Below the pieces are notes generated by a model that saw nothing but the letters and a program-made list of their open reading frames with translations, was not told where the DNA came from and did not search any database. This document shows, in pieces, positions 1 through 7,880 of a stretch of DNA of 64,000 nt. The stretch lies in assembly GCF_003813775.1 (NCBI RefSeq), contig NZ_RPDH01000001.1, forward strand, positions 1,240,001 to 1,304,000, given 5' to 3'. The translations under genes were made by a program, and so were the position numbers. This DNA comes from Chitinophaga lutea (GTDB lineage Bacteria; Bacteroidota; Bacteroidia; Chitinophagales; Chitinophagaceae). Every line of letters starts with the position of its first letter. The first letter of the stretch is position 1.

Positions 1-339
1 GCGGCTTTCGGGGTGCGGAACTTTGAAAACCTGGAAAAGGGGCTCGCGGAAATGTGCAGGGTGCTCAAACCCGGAGGGAAAGCGGTGATACTTGAATTTT
101 CCAATCCCACCAAAACGCCCGTAAAACAATTATATAACTTTTATTTTCGTTATATTACTCCCTGGATTGGGAAATACATTGCGCGGAACAAAGCAGCTTA
201 TTCTTACCTGCCGAGCTCCGTCAAAGCGTTTCCGCAAGGGCAGGCAATGTGCGATATTTTACACAAAGTTGGCTTCCAGGCTGTTACATGCAAAACGCTA
301 ACATTCGGCATATGTTCCATTTATTGCGCTACCCGCTAA
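1..339 (+). CDS. ubiE: Menaquinone biosynthesis methyltransferase UbiE/MenG, C-terminal part
   Basis: The 5' end lies outside the window; the frame is open from base 1 and 112 residues are visible. The first residues (AAFGVRNFENLEKGLAEM) are the UbiE signature after the SAM-binding core, followed by CRVLKPGG and LPSSVKAFPQG, which are typical of the C-terminal half. The enzyme C-methylates demethylmenaquinone in menaquinone synthesis, using S-adenosylmethionine at the inner membrane surface. The stop overlaps the next gene (porT), an order common in Bacteroidota. Identity is secure; whether ubiquinone is also a product is not expected in this phylum. Confidence 0.93.
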   Translation, partial: AAFGVRNFENLEKGLAEMCRVLKPGGKAVILEFSNPTKTPVKQLYNFYFRYITPWIGKYIARNKAAYSYLPSSVKAFPQGQAMCDILHKVGFQAVTCKTLTFGICSIYCATR

Positions 340-1010
340 CCGGGGCGCTGTTACTGCTGCTCAGCGCACTGCCGGCCACGGCGCAAATCAATATGGAAGA
401 GCACGACCGCAAACCTTATTATTTCGGCATCACCCTGGCCGCCAACCAGTCGTATTTCCGGCTGACCCATGCCGATATTTTCCTGCACCAGGATTCCATC
501 ATGGTAGCCGAGCCCCTCAAAACCGTAGGCTTCAACCTCGGACTGCTGGCCAACCTGCGCCTCAGCAACCGGTTCGACCTTCGCATCAACCCCCAGCTGC
601 TTTTTGCCAACAAGAACCTCTTTTATAAGGAAAACTATCCCAAAAGGGACACCGAAAAGAAAGTGGAATCCATCGTAGTGAGCTTCCCCCTGCAGATCAA
701 GTTCAAGTCGGACCGCATCAACAACATGCGCGTTTACACGATCGCCGGGATGAAAATCGACCACGACCTGGCCTCCAATAAAAACTCCCGCAAAGCCGAA
801 GACCTCGTCAAAATCAATAAAACCACCTACGGGTACGAACTGGGCGCGGGTTTCGAGTTTTATTTCCCCTCCTTCATCTTCACCCCCGAATTCAAGATCA
901 GCAGCGGGCTGAACAATGTGCACATCAAGGATCCCGCCCTGCGGTACTCCAATGTGATCGACCAGCTGAACTCGCGCATGATCGTGTTTTCCATCCATCT
1001 GCAAGGCTAA
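288..1010 (+). CDS. porT: PorT-family outer-membrane protein (type IX secretion/gliding)
   Basis: About 240 residues with an N-terminal signal peptide (hydrophobic run LTGALLLLLSALPATAQ) followed by NMEEHDRKPYYFGITLAANQS, which matches the PorT family start. The rest alternates like an outer-membrane beta-barrel and ends in the pattern MIVFSIHLQG. PorT is needed for type IX protein secretion in this phylum. The gene overlaps the end of ubiE. Starts at 288 and 312 both give a good signal peptide; the upstream ATG at 249 would overlap ubiE by about 90 bases and is less likely. A T9SS substrate is encoded further on in the window (DUF1501 protein at 15403-16983). Confidence 0.82.
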   Translation: MQNANIRHMFHLLRYPLTGALLLLLSALPATAQINMEEHDRKPYYFGITLAANQSYFRLTHADIFLHQDSIMVAEPLKTVGFNLGLLANLRLSNRFDLRINPQLLFANKNLFYKENYPKRDTEKKVESIVVSFPLQIKFKSDRINNMRVYTIAGMKIDHDLASNKNSRKAEDLVKINKTTYGYELGAGFEFYFPSFIFTPEFKISSGLNNVHIKDPALRYSNVIDQLNSRMIVFSIHLQG

Positions 1011-1016
1011 GTTTTG

Positions 1017-1024
1017 TAACTTTG
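1017..1024 (+). promoter_or_regulatory. Putative -7 promoter element of pyrC
   Basis: TAACTTTG fits the Bacteroidota -7 consensus TAnnTTTG. It ends 4 bases before the pyrC start codon. No clear -33 TTTG is seen at the usual spacing, so the call rests on the -7 box and on recurrence of the same arrangement at other genes of this window. Confidence 0.45.
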
Positions 1025-1028
1025 CCGG

Positions 1029-2366
1029 ATGCAAAATATCATCCTCAGAAATATAGCCGTTGTGAACGAAGGCCGCACTACCGTGCAGGATGTGCTCATC
1101 CGTCATGGCCGCATCGAAAAAATAGCCCCGCAGATCAATGCGGAGGGCAAAGAAATCAACGGCGAAGGCAAACACCTGCTGCCGGGCGTTATCGACGATC
1201 AGGTGCACTTCCGCGAACCGGGCCTCACCCACAAAGCCACCATCGCCACCGAAGCCCGTGCGGCCGTAGCCGGCGGCACCACCAGTTTTATGGAAATGCC
1301 CAACACCAAACCCGAAGCGGTGACCCAGGAAAGGCTGGAAGACAAATACAGCATCGCCGCCGCCGGCTCCCTGGCCAACTATTCGTTTTTTATGGGCGTG
1401 GCCAACGATAACGCCGAGGAAGTACTGAAAACCAATGCCAAAAAAGACCGCGTGTGCGGCGTGAAAATATTCATGGGCTCTTCTACCGGCAATATGCTGG
1501 TAGACAATTACCTCACCCTCGAGAAGATCTTCTCGGAAACCGAGCTGCTCATCGCCACCCACTGCGAGGATGAAAAGATCATTCGCGCCAACATGGAAAA
1601 ATTCAAACAGGACAAAGGCGACGCCCTCACGGCGGCCGACCATCCCCTCATCCGCAACGAGGAAGCCTGTTTCGAATCGTCGCTGGTGGCCATCCAGTTC
1701 GCTAAAAAACACAATGCCCGCCTGCACATCCTCCATATTTCCACCGAAAAGGAATTACAGCTGTTCAGCAACCTGCTGCCGCTCACCGAAAAACGTATTA
1801 CGGCGGAAGTGTGCGTGCATCACCTGTGGTTCACCGCAGACGACTACACGAAGTACGGCAACCTGATCAAATGCAATCCCGCCATCAAAGCCCCGCATCA
1901 CCGCGAAGCGCTCTGGCAGGGCCTGCTCAGCGACAAGCTGGATATCATCGCCACCGACCATGCGCCCCACACCTGGGACGAAAAACAGCAGACATATGTA
2001 CAGGCGCCGTCCGGCGTGCCCCTGGTGCAGCACAGCCTGCTGATGATGCTCGAGCAGGTGAAGGCCGGCCGCTTCACCATCGAACAGATGGTGCAGAAAA
2101 TGAGCCATGCCCCCGCCGACTGTTTCCGCATCCGGGAAAGAGGCTACCTGCGCGAAGGATACTTTGCGGATGCCGTGATCGTGGACCTGGCGGCCACCAC
2201 CACCGTGGAGAAAAACAACATTTATTACAAATGCGGCTGGAGCCCCTTCGAAGGGCATACGTTCCCCGCCGCCATCACCCATACTTTCGTGAACGGCCAC
2301 CTCGCTTACGAAAACGGGCAATTCAATGAAAATCAGCTCGGACAGCGCCTGCTGTTCAACGCATAA
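1029..2366 (+). CDS. pyrC: Dihydroorotase
   Basis: 445 residues of the cyclic amidohydrolase superfamily. Dihydroorotase interconverts carbamoyl-aspartate and dihydroorotate in pyrimidine synthesis. Visible motifs are PGVIDDQVHFREPG (residues 52-65), MEMPNT, GVKIFMGSSTGNM with the likely metal-bridging lysine, THCEDE, LHILHIST and IATDHAPHT. The usual metal-binding HxH of the first motif reads QxH here (Q58, H60), as I recall it in other Bacteroidota dihydroorotases. A -7-like TAACTTTG at 1017-1024 ends only 4 bases before the ATG, so the transcript may be nearly leaderless. A strong hairpin follows the stop. Another pyrimidine gene, pyrD, lies at 25260. Confidence 0.93.
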   Translation: MQNIILRNIAVVNEGRTTVQDVLIRHGRIEKIAPQINAEGKEINGEGKHLLPGVIDDQVHFREPGLTHKATIATEARAAVAGGTTSFMEMPNTKPEAVTQERLEDKYSIAAAGSLANYSFFMGVANDNAEEVLKTNAKKDRVCGVKIFMGSSTGNMLVDNYLTLEKIFSETELLIATHCEDEKIIRANMEKFKQDKGDALTAADHPLIRNEEACFESSLVAIQFAKKHNARLHILHISTEKELQLFSNLLPLTEKRITAEVCVHHLWFTADDYTKYGNLIKCNPAIKAPHHREALWQGLLSDKLDIIATDHAPHTWDEKQQTYVQAPSGVPLVQHSLLMMLEQVKAGRFTIEQMVQKMSHAPADCFRIRERGYLREGYFADAVIVDLAATTTVEKNNIYYKCGWSPFEGHTFPAAITHTFVNGHLAYENGQFNENQLGQRLLFNA

Positions 2367-2368
2367 GC

Positions 2369-2400
2369 TTTTACGGCAGGGAAAATCCCCTGCCGTAAAA
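2369..2400 (+). terminator. Rho-independent terminator-like hairpin after pyrC
   Basis: A perfect 13-base inverted repeat (TTTTACGGCAGGG, 2369-2381, and its complement at 2388-2400) with a six-base loop lies just after the pyrC stop. The A/T ends supply a short U-tract on either strand. Confidence 0.8.
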
Positions 2401-2477
2401 ATTTTCTGTGGAATTTTTGCTATCCTGCATCTACCTCCTTAATACGATTCACTGTAAATTCACATAAATTTCCGCGA

Positions 2478-3809
2478 ATGGAGCTGGATAAAACAACCTA
2501 TCTCGATCTTTCGATCTTCAACCGTGAAGATGAATATTCCCTGTTCCATAAACTCGACTTCAGTACCACCTCCGGCGGCCGCGAATACCTGCGCACGCTT
2601 TTCAGCAACCCGCTGAAAGACATCGCCGCCATTCACAACCGCCAGCAGATGCTGCAGTACCTGCTCGATCATGAAGGCGCCTGGCCGCCCATGATCTCCA
2701 ACGGCACTATCGTGGTGGTGGAAAATTACCTGAATGCGGAAATAGAGCCGATTTCGAATTCGGAAGGGCCCGCGCTGTACCTCAACGCCGTGATCACCAA
2801 AACGATCTATGCGCCGGATTTCGGGTTCATCAAGTTTTCGTTCGACCAGATCATCAACCTCATCAACGGTTTCAGACATCTCACGGATACGGTCGACATC
2901 GTGAACGCACCGTCCACCCTCCGTTCCATCCTGGAAAGGGCGCGGGTACTCATCCAGCACAAGGAGTTCCAGGAGGTAGCGGAACTGAAGGCCAACGGCC
3001 GCTTCAACTTCGTGCAGATCCTGCGGTACGACAAGCTCATCCGCAGCCGGCTTAAAAAGGTGCTCTGGGAACTGACCGAGCTGTATACCCGCCTCGACGC
3101 GTATCACAGCATGGCCATGGCCATCCGGCATTTCAAGCTCAACTTCCCGGCTTTTTCAGAAGAACAGAAACCGCACATCGCCATCAAACAGCTGTATCAC
3201 CTGATACTGCCGCAGCCGGTGGCGTATGATATCGCCATGGACCCGCACCGCCACTTCATTTTCCTGACAGGCGCCAACATGGCCGGTAAAACCACGTTCA
3301 TCAAAGCGGTCGGCATTTCGGTGTTTCTTGCCCACCTGGGCATGGGCGTGCCGGCAAAGGAAATGACGCTGAGTTTTTTCCACGGCATTCTCAGCAACAT
3401 CGATGTGAAAGACAATATCTTCAAAGGCGAAAGTTATTTCTACAACGAAGTGCAGCGCATCAAAAACACCATCATCAAAATCAGCGACCGTAAAAACTGG
3501 CTCATCCTGATCGACGAGATGTTCAAGGGCACGAACGTGGAAGACGCGAAAAACTGTTCCCTCGCCGTGATCAACGGGCTGCTGCACAATCACCAGTGCC
3601 TCTACATCCTCTCCACGCACCTGTACGAAATCGCAGAAGAGCTACAGAACGAAGACCAGATCATTTTCAAATACTTCCAGTCGGAGGTGATCGACGACAA
3701 CCTGCGGTTCACGTACGAGCTGAGAGACGGCATCGCCAAAGAGAAGCTGGGTTATCTGATCCTGAAGAAAGAAAAAGTGATCGAGCTGCTGGCCAGCATG
3801 AAAGAATAA
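2478..3809 (+). CDS. MutS-family DNA-binding ATPase, short form
   Basis: 443 residues. The C-terminal half is a MutS-type ABC ATPase: Walker A GANMAGKTTF near residue 265, then Walker B/signature WLILIDEMFKGTN near residue 345 and a switch LSTHLYEIAEEL. The N-terminal half is helical, like the MutS lever/core region. The mismatch-recognition domain of true MutS (Phe-x-Glu motif) is absent, and the length is about half of MutS1. These stand-alone MutS-related proteins are widespread in Bacteroidota and their task is not well defined. Mismatch-specific repair is therefore not claimed. Confidence 0.85.
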   Translation: MELDKTTYLDLSIFNREDEYSLFHKLDFSTTSGGREYLRTLFSNPLKDIAAIHNRQQMLQYLLDHEGAWPPMISNGTIVVVENYLNAEIEPISNSEGPALYLNAVITKTIYAPDFGFIKFSFDQIINLINGFRHLTDTVDIVNAPSTLRSILERARVLIQHKEFQEVAELKANGRFNFVQILRYDKLIRSRLKKVLWELTELYTRLDAYHSMAMAIRHFKLNFPAFSEEQKPHIAIKQLYHLILPQPVAYDIAMDPHRHFIFLTGANMAGKTTFIKAVGISVFLAHLGMGVPAKEMTLSFFHGILSNIDVKDNIFKGESYFYNEVQRIKNTIIKISDRKNWLILIDEMFKGTNVEDAKNCSLAVINGLLHNHQCLYILSTHLYEIAEELQNEDQIIFKYFQSEVIDDNLRFTYELRDGIAKEKLGYLILKKEKVIELLASMKE

Positions 3810-3905
3810 AACTCCCGCCATATTCCGCAATCCCGCTTGTGTTCTTTTGTACAACAGAAAACAAGCGGGATTTCTTATCTTCGGAATAACCATTGTTTGT
3901 TACAT

Positions 3906-5459
3906 ATGCTCACTAAAATTTACGGAAGCGCCGTGCACGGCGTGGAAGCCATCACTATTACGATCGAAGTCAACGTAGGCCAGGGCACCAAATTTTTCCT
4001 CGTCGGCCTGCCTGACAATGCGGTGAAAGAAAGCGCCTACCGGATCGAAACCGTTATCAAGAACACCGGCTTTAAAATGCCGCGGCTGCGCACCGTGGTA
4101 AACATGGCGCCTGCCGATATCCGGAAAGCGGGCTCCGCTTACGACCTGCCCATCGCCACCGGCATACTCGCCGCATCGCGGCAGATCACCTGCGCTGTTT
4201 CACCGGAGGCTTACGTCATCATGGGCGAGCTCTCGCTCGACGGTACCCTGCGGCCCGTGAGGGGCGCTTTGCCGATGGCGTTGCGGGCGAAGCAGGAAGG
4301 TTTCAAAGGTATCGTGCTGCCCAAACAGAACGCCGGCGAGGCCGCCATGGTGGAGGGCCTTGATGTCCTGGGCGCCGGGCATTTCAGTGAGGTGGTGAAC
4401 TTCCTAGAAGGCAAGGCGGAGCTGCTGCCGGTGAAAGGAAACGTGCCTGCGGATTTCCTGCATCACCAGTTCCATTTCGACATCGATTTTGATGAAGTGA
4501 AAGGGCAGCAGTTCGTCAAACGCGCGATGGAAATCGCCGCGGCAGGCGGGCACAATATCATCCTGATCGGTCCGCCCGGCGCCGGCAAAACCATGCTGGC
4601 GAAGCGCCTGCCTACCATCCTGCCGCCCCTCAGCCTGGCCGAAGCACTGGAAAGCACCAAGATACATTCCGTGGCCGGCAAACTCTCCGGCCATCCCGGC
4701 ATGATCGTACACCGGCCTTTCCGCGCACCGCATCATACCATCAGTAACTACGCACTGGCGGGTGGCGGCACCATTCCCGTTCCGGGAGAAATCTCCCTGG
4801 CGCACCACGGCATTTTATTTCTGGATGAACTGCCCGAATACCGGCGCTCCGCGCTGGAAGTGCTGCGGCAGCCGATGGAAGAAAGAAAAGTGACGATTGC
4901 GAGAGCGGCGCTCTCCGTGGAGTTTCCGGCGGGGTTTATGCTCGTTACTTCCATGAACCCCTGCCCCTGCGGGTATTACAACCATCCGGAAAAGGAGTGC
5001 TCCTGTCCGCCGGGGAACGTGCAGCATTATCTCAACAAATTATCCGGGCCGCTGCTCGACCGGATAGACCTGCACATTGAAGTGACGCCCGTGCAACCGG
5101 CAGACATTACAGGCAAAGCGGTGGAAGAGACCAGTGAAATTATCCGCCGGCGTGTGATGGCGGCGCGGAACATCCAGCTGGAGCGGTTTGCGGGCGACGA
5201 ACAGATGGTACACTGCAACGCCCACATGAATAACCGGCAACTGCAGCGGCATTGCCGGCTCGAGCCCGCGGCGCGGCAGCTGCTGGAATCGGCGATGAAG
5301 CGGCTGCAATTGTCCGCCAGGGCATACGACCGCATCCTGAAAGTGAGCCGAACCATCGCAGACCTCGCCGGGCATGCAGAACTCGGCACGCATCATATTG
5401 CAGAAGCGATACAGTTCAGGAGCCTCGACCGGGAGAACTGGGCGCGCAGGACCTTTTAA
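3906..5459 (+). CDS. comM: YifB/ComM-family Mg-chelatase-like AAA+ ATPase
   Basis: 517 residues from the ATG at 3906, which gives the canonical family N-terminus MLTKIYGSAVHGVEA; an upstream ATG at 3837 adds unrelated residues. The N-terminal part has a Lon-protease-like ChlI fold (GLPDNAVKES, GELSLDGTLRPVRG). The central AAA+ domain has Walker A GPPGAGKTML and Walker B FLDELPE, with the Cys cluster PCPCGYYNHPEKECSC. ComM in naturally transformable bacteria is a helicase promoting branch migration during integration of incoming DNA. The family is also common in non-transformable species. The gene converges on the EF-G-like gene, overlapping by 4 bases at the 3' ends. Confidence 0.9.
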   Translation: MLTKIYGSAVHGVEAITITIEVNVGQGTKFFLVGLPDNAVKESAYRIETVIKNTGFKMPRLRTVVNMAPADIRKAGSAYDLPIATGILAASRQITCAVSPEAYVIMGELSLDGTLRPVRGALPMALRAKQEGFKGIVLPKQNAGEAAMVEGLDVLGAGHFSEVVNFLEGKAELLPVKGNVPADFLHHQFHFDIDFDEVKGQQFVKRAMEIAAAGGHNIILIGPPGAGKTMLAKRLPTILPPLSLAEALESTKIHSVAGKLSGHPGMIVHRPFRAPHHTISNYALAGGGTIPVPGEISLAHHGILFLDELPEYRRSALEVLRQPMEERKVTIARAALSVEFPAGFMLVTSMNPCPCGYYNHPEKECSCPPGNVQHYLNKLSGPLLDRIDLHIEVTPVQPADITGKAVEETSEIIRRRVMAARNIQLERFAGDEQMVHCNAHMNNRQLQRHCRLEPAARQLLESAMKRLQLSARAYDRILKVSRTIADLAGHAELGTHHIAEAIQFRSLDRENWARRTF

Positions 5460-7594
5460 TGCTGCCCGTTCTGTTGCTCCACCTTTTTGTATTCTTCGCT
5501 TAATTTTTTCTGCACTTCAGGCGGCACCGGCGCATATTCGGCGAACACCGCTTTCACCTTGGCCTTGCCCTGGGTCACGTTGCGCAGCGAAGCGAACAGT
5601 TTGTCGAGCTCCGCCTGCGGAATTTTCGCTTTGATCACCTGGCTGGCCTTGCCGCTGTCCATTCCCGTGATCACGCTGCGGTGTGTTTGCAATTCGCTCA
5701 TGATGTCGCCCATCATCACATCGGGCGCGGAGGCTTCGAGGTCGAACACCGGCTCCAGCAATTGGGGAGCCGCCTGGTGGAAGGCTTCGCGGAAAGCCAT
5801 CATGCCGGCTATTTTGAAGGAAATATCGTTACTGTCTACCGGGTGCATTTTACCGTCGTACACGCTCACGCGCACATCGCGCACATAGGAGCCGGTAAGC
5901 GGCCCTTCCTGCATTTTTTCCATCACGCCTTTGAGGATGGAAGGCAGGAAACGCGTATCGATCGCGCCGCCTACGATGCAGTTGTTGAACACCAGTTTAC
6001 CGCCCCAGTTGAGGGCGATCTCTTCCGTGTCGCGCACCGGGAATTCTTTGCTGACGGGCATGCCCTCATAATAGGGCTCTATTTTCATGAACACTTCACC
6101 GAACTGCCCTGCCCCGCCGGATTGTTTTTTATGCCGGTAAGAAGCCATGGCCGGGCGCTGGATGGTTTCACGGTAAGGGATGCGCGCGGGGAGGTATTCC
6201 ACCTGCATGTTGTAGACGTTTTCCAGCCGCCATTTGGTAACCGCCAGGTGCAGATCCCCCTGGCCATGCAGGATCACCTGTTTCAGTTCGCGGTTGTATT
6301 CCACTTCCAGCGTGGGGTCTTCCATGTGTATTTCCGCCAGCACTTCGCCTAGCTTTTCGTCGTCGCCTTTGTTTTTGGCCACGATGGCTACGCGTACTTT
6401 CGGTGGCGGGAAATGAATGGGGTCTACCTGTGCGGTAAAATTCTTTTCATTGAGGGTATGATTGGTGAAGGTGTTTTTCAGTTTGAGCGTGCAGCCGATG
6501 TCGCCGGAGCGCAGCCGCTCCACGGGCTGCCGGTTTTTACCGTCTGCAATGAACAGCTGGTTGAGGCGTTCGGTGGTATTGCCTTTTTCGTTGTAGAGCT
6601 CCTGCCCTGCCTTCACTTCCCCGCTCATCACTTTAAAAAACGAGAGTTTGCCGATGTGCGGTTCGAGGAGCGTTTTGAACACGAACAAGCAGGTGGGGCC
6701 GGCCGGGTCGCAGGGGATTTCCTTGCCGTCTTCCGTTTGTTCCGGCGGCATTTCCACCGCCGAAGGCGCCACGTTGTCGATGAATCCCATCAGGCGGCCG
6801 CTGCCCATATTGTTGCGGGCGCTGAGGCAGAACACGGGGAACACCTGGTGTTTCATCATCCCGATCTTGAGCCCCTGCCGAAGCTCATCTTCATCTAGGC
6901 TCCCCTTTTCGAAAAACAGTTCCATCAGTGCATCGTCGTTTTCAGCCGCTTTTTCTACAAGCTCGTTGTGCAGTACGTCCGCCTGCTCTTTTTCTTCCGC
7001 GGGTATCGGCAACTTTTCCGGTTTGCCCCCGCCCGCCGGAAAGCGGTACATGGTCATTTTCAGCAGATCGATGATGGCATTGAAGCCGGGCCCCTGGTTC
7101 ACCGGGTATTGCATCACGGTCACCGCGGAGCCAAAGAATTGTCTGGCCTGGTCAAGCACCTGCTGGTAGTTGGCATTTTCATGGTCGAGGTGGTTGATGG
7201 CCAGGATGGTTGGTTTATTGTAGCGATCCACGTAATCCCAGATGAGCTCGGTGCCTACTTCCACCCCGTTGTACGCGTGCAGCAGCATCACGGCCGTATC
7301 GCAAACGCGGATAGACGACACCAGCTCCCCCGAAAAATCTTCCAGGCCGGGCGTATCGATGATATTGATCTTGTAATCCCTCCATTCCGTATGCAGGGTG
7401 GTGGCGTACACGGAGTTACCTCTCTCATACTCCACTTCGTGGTAATCGGATACCGTGTTCCTTTCCTCCACGGTACCCCTTTTACTGATGATGCCGGCCT
7501 CGAACAGCATGTCCTCGGCCAGCGTTGTTTTGCCGCTCTTGGCAGCGCCAATGAGCACAACGTTTTTCAGGTGTTTTTCATCATACATTTTCAT
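5456..7594 (-). CDS. EF-G-like translation factor with degenerate GTPase motifs
   Basis: 712 residues with EF-G architecture: G domain, domain II and the C-terminal domains III-V (YRETIQRPA, YRHKKQSGGAGQFGEVF near residues 480-505, typical domain IV entry). The G motifs are altered. The P-loop is GAAKSGKTT (residues 16-24) instead of GHVDAGKTT. G3 is DTPGLED (80-86), with Leu where the catalytic His of DTPGH sits. G4 is NHLD (134-137) instead of NKMD. From family knowledge, Bacteroides carries an EF-G paralogue (EF-G2) that supports translocation without GTP hydrolysis; this gene may belong with it. The canonical fusA was not seen in the window. A shorter start at residue 3 is possible. Confidence 0.85.
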   Translation of the reverse strand: MKMYDEKHLKNVVLIGAAKSGKTTLAEDMLFEAGIISKRGTVEERNTVSDYHEVEYERGNSVYATTLHTEWRDYKINIIDTPGLEDFSGELVSSIRVCDTAVMLLHAYNGVEVGTELIWDYVDRYNKPTILAINHLDHENANYQQVLDQARQFFGSAVTVMQYPVNQGPGFNAIIDLLKMTMYRFPAGGGKPEKLPIPAEEKEQADVLHNELVEKAAENDDALMELFFEKGSLDEDELRQGLKIGMMKHQVFPVFCLSARNNMGSGRLMGFIDNVAPSAVEMPPEQTEDGKEIPCDPAGPTCLFVFKTLLEPHIGKLSFFKVMSGEVKAGQELYNEKGNTTERLNQLFIADGKNRQPVERLRSGDIGCTLKLKNTFTNHTLNEKNFTAQVDPIHFPPPKVRVAIVAKNKGDDEKLGEVLAEIHMEDPTLEVEYNRELKQVILHGQGDLHLAVTKWRLENVYNMQVEYLPARIPYRETIQRPAMASYRHKKQSGGAGQFGEVFMKIEPYYEGMPVSKEFPVRDTEEIALNWGGKLVFNNCIVGGAIDTRFLPSILKGVMEKMQEGPLTGSYVRDVRVSVYDGKMHPVDSNDISFKIAGMMAFREAFHQAAPQLLEPVFDLEASAPDVMMGDIMSELQTHRSVITGMDSGKASQVIKAKIPQAELDKLFASLRNVTQGKAKVKAVFAEYAPVPPEVQKKLSEEYKKVEQQNGQH

Positions 7595-7796
7595 ACGGCA
7601 GGCAATTTAGCGTGGTGAGCGATGCCGGGTTATTGCGTATGGCCGGTCAGGGGAATAGTATCAGTTTTTCAGGCTACTTACTGGCTTTTTATATTTCCCG
7701 GCTTGTACTATTAAATTACGCAATTTTTAGGGTAAATACCGTGATAAGTACAGCTTAAAATTGATGTTCCAACACCGTTACAGGCCCATTTTACCC

Positions 7797-7804
7797 TAAC
7801 TTTG
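7797..7804 (+). promoter_or_regulatory. Putative -7 promoter element for the ABC exporter gene
   Basis: TAACTTTG matches TAnnTTTG and lies 76 bases before the ATG at 7881. No ideal -33 box is seen; the nearest TTG is 23 bases upstream. The rest of the 286-base gap between the divergent EF-G-like and ABC genes holds nothing else I recognise. Confidence 0.4.
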
Positions 7805-7880
7805 CCGGATATAGCCGGCGGCGTGCGTTTTGCGCATACAACCGTGCGGCCCCATCGACCATCCAAAACCACACGTACGA

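Noticed and set aside
351..1736. Long open frame on the minus strand opposite porT and pyrC
   Set aside because: It is the antisense of two recognisable genes in GC-rich DNA; its translation has no family pattern.
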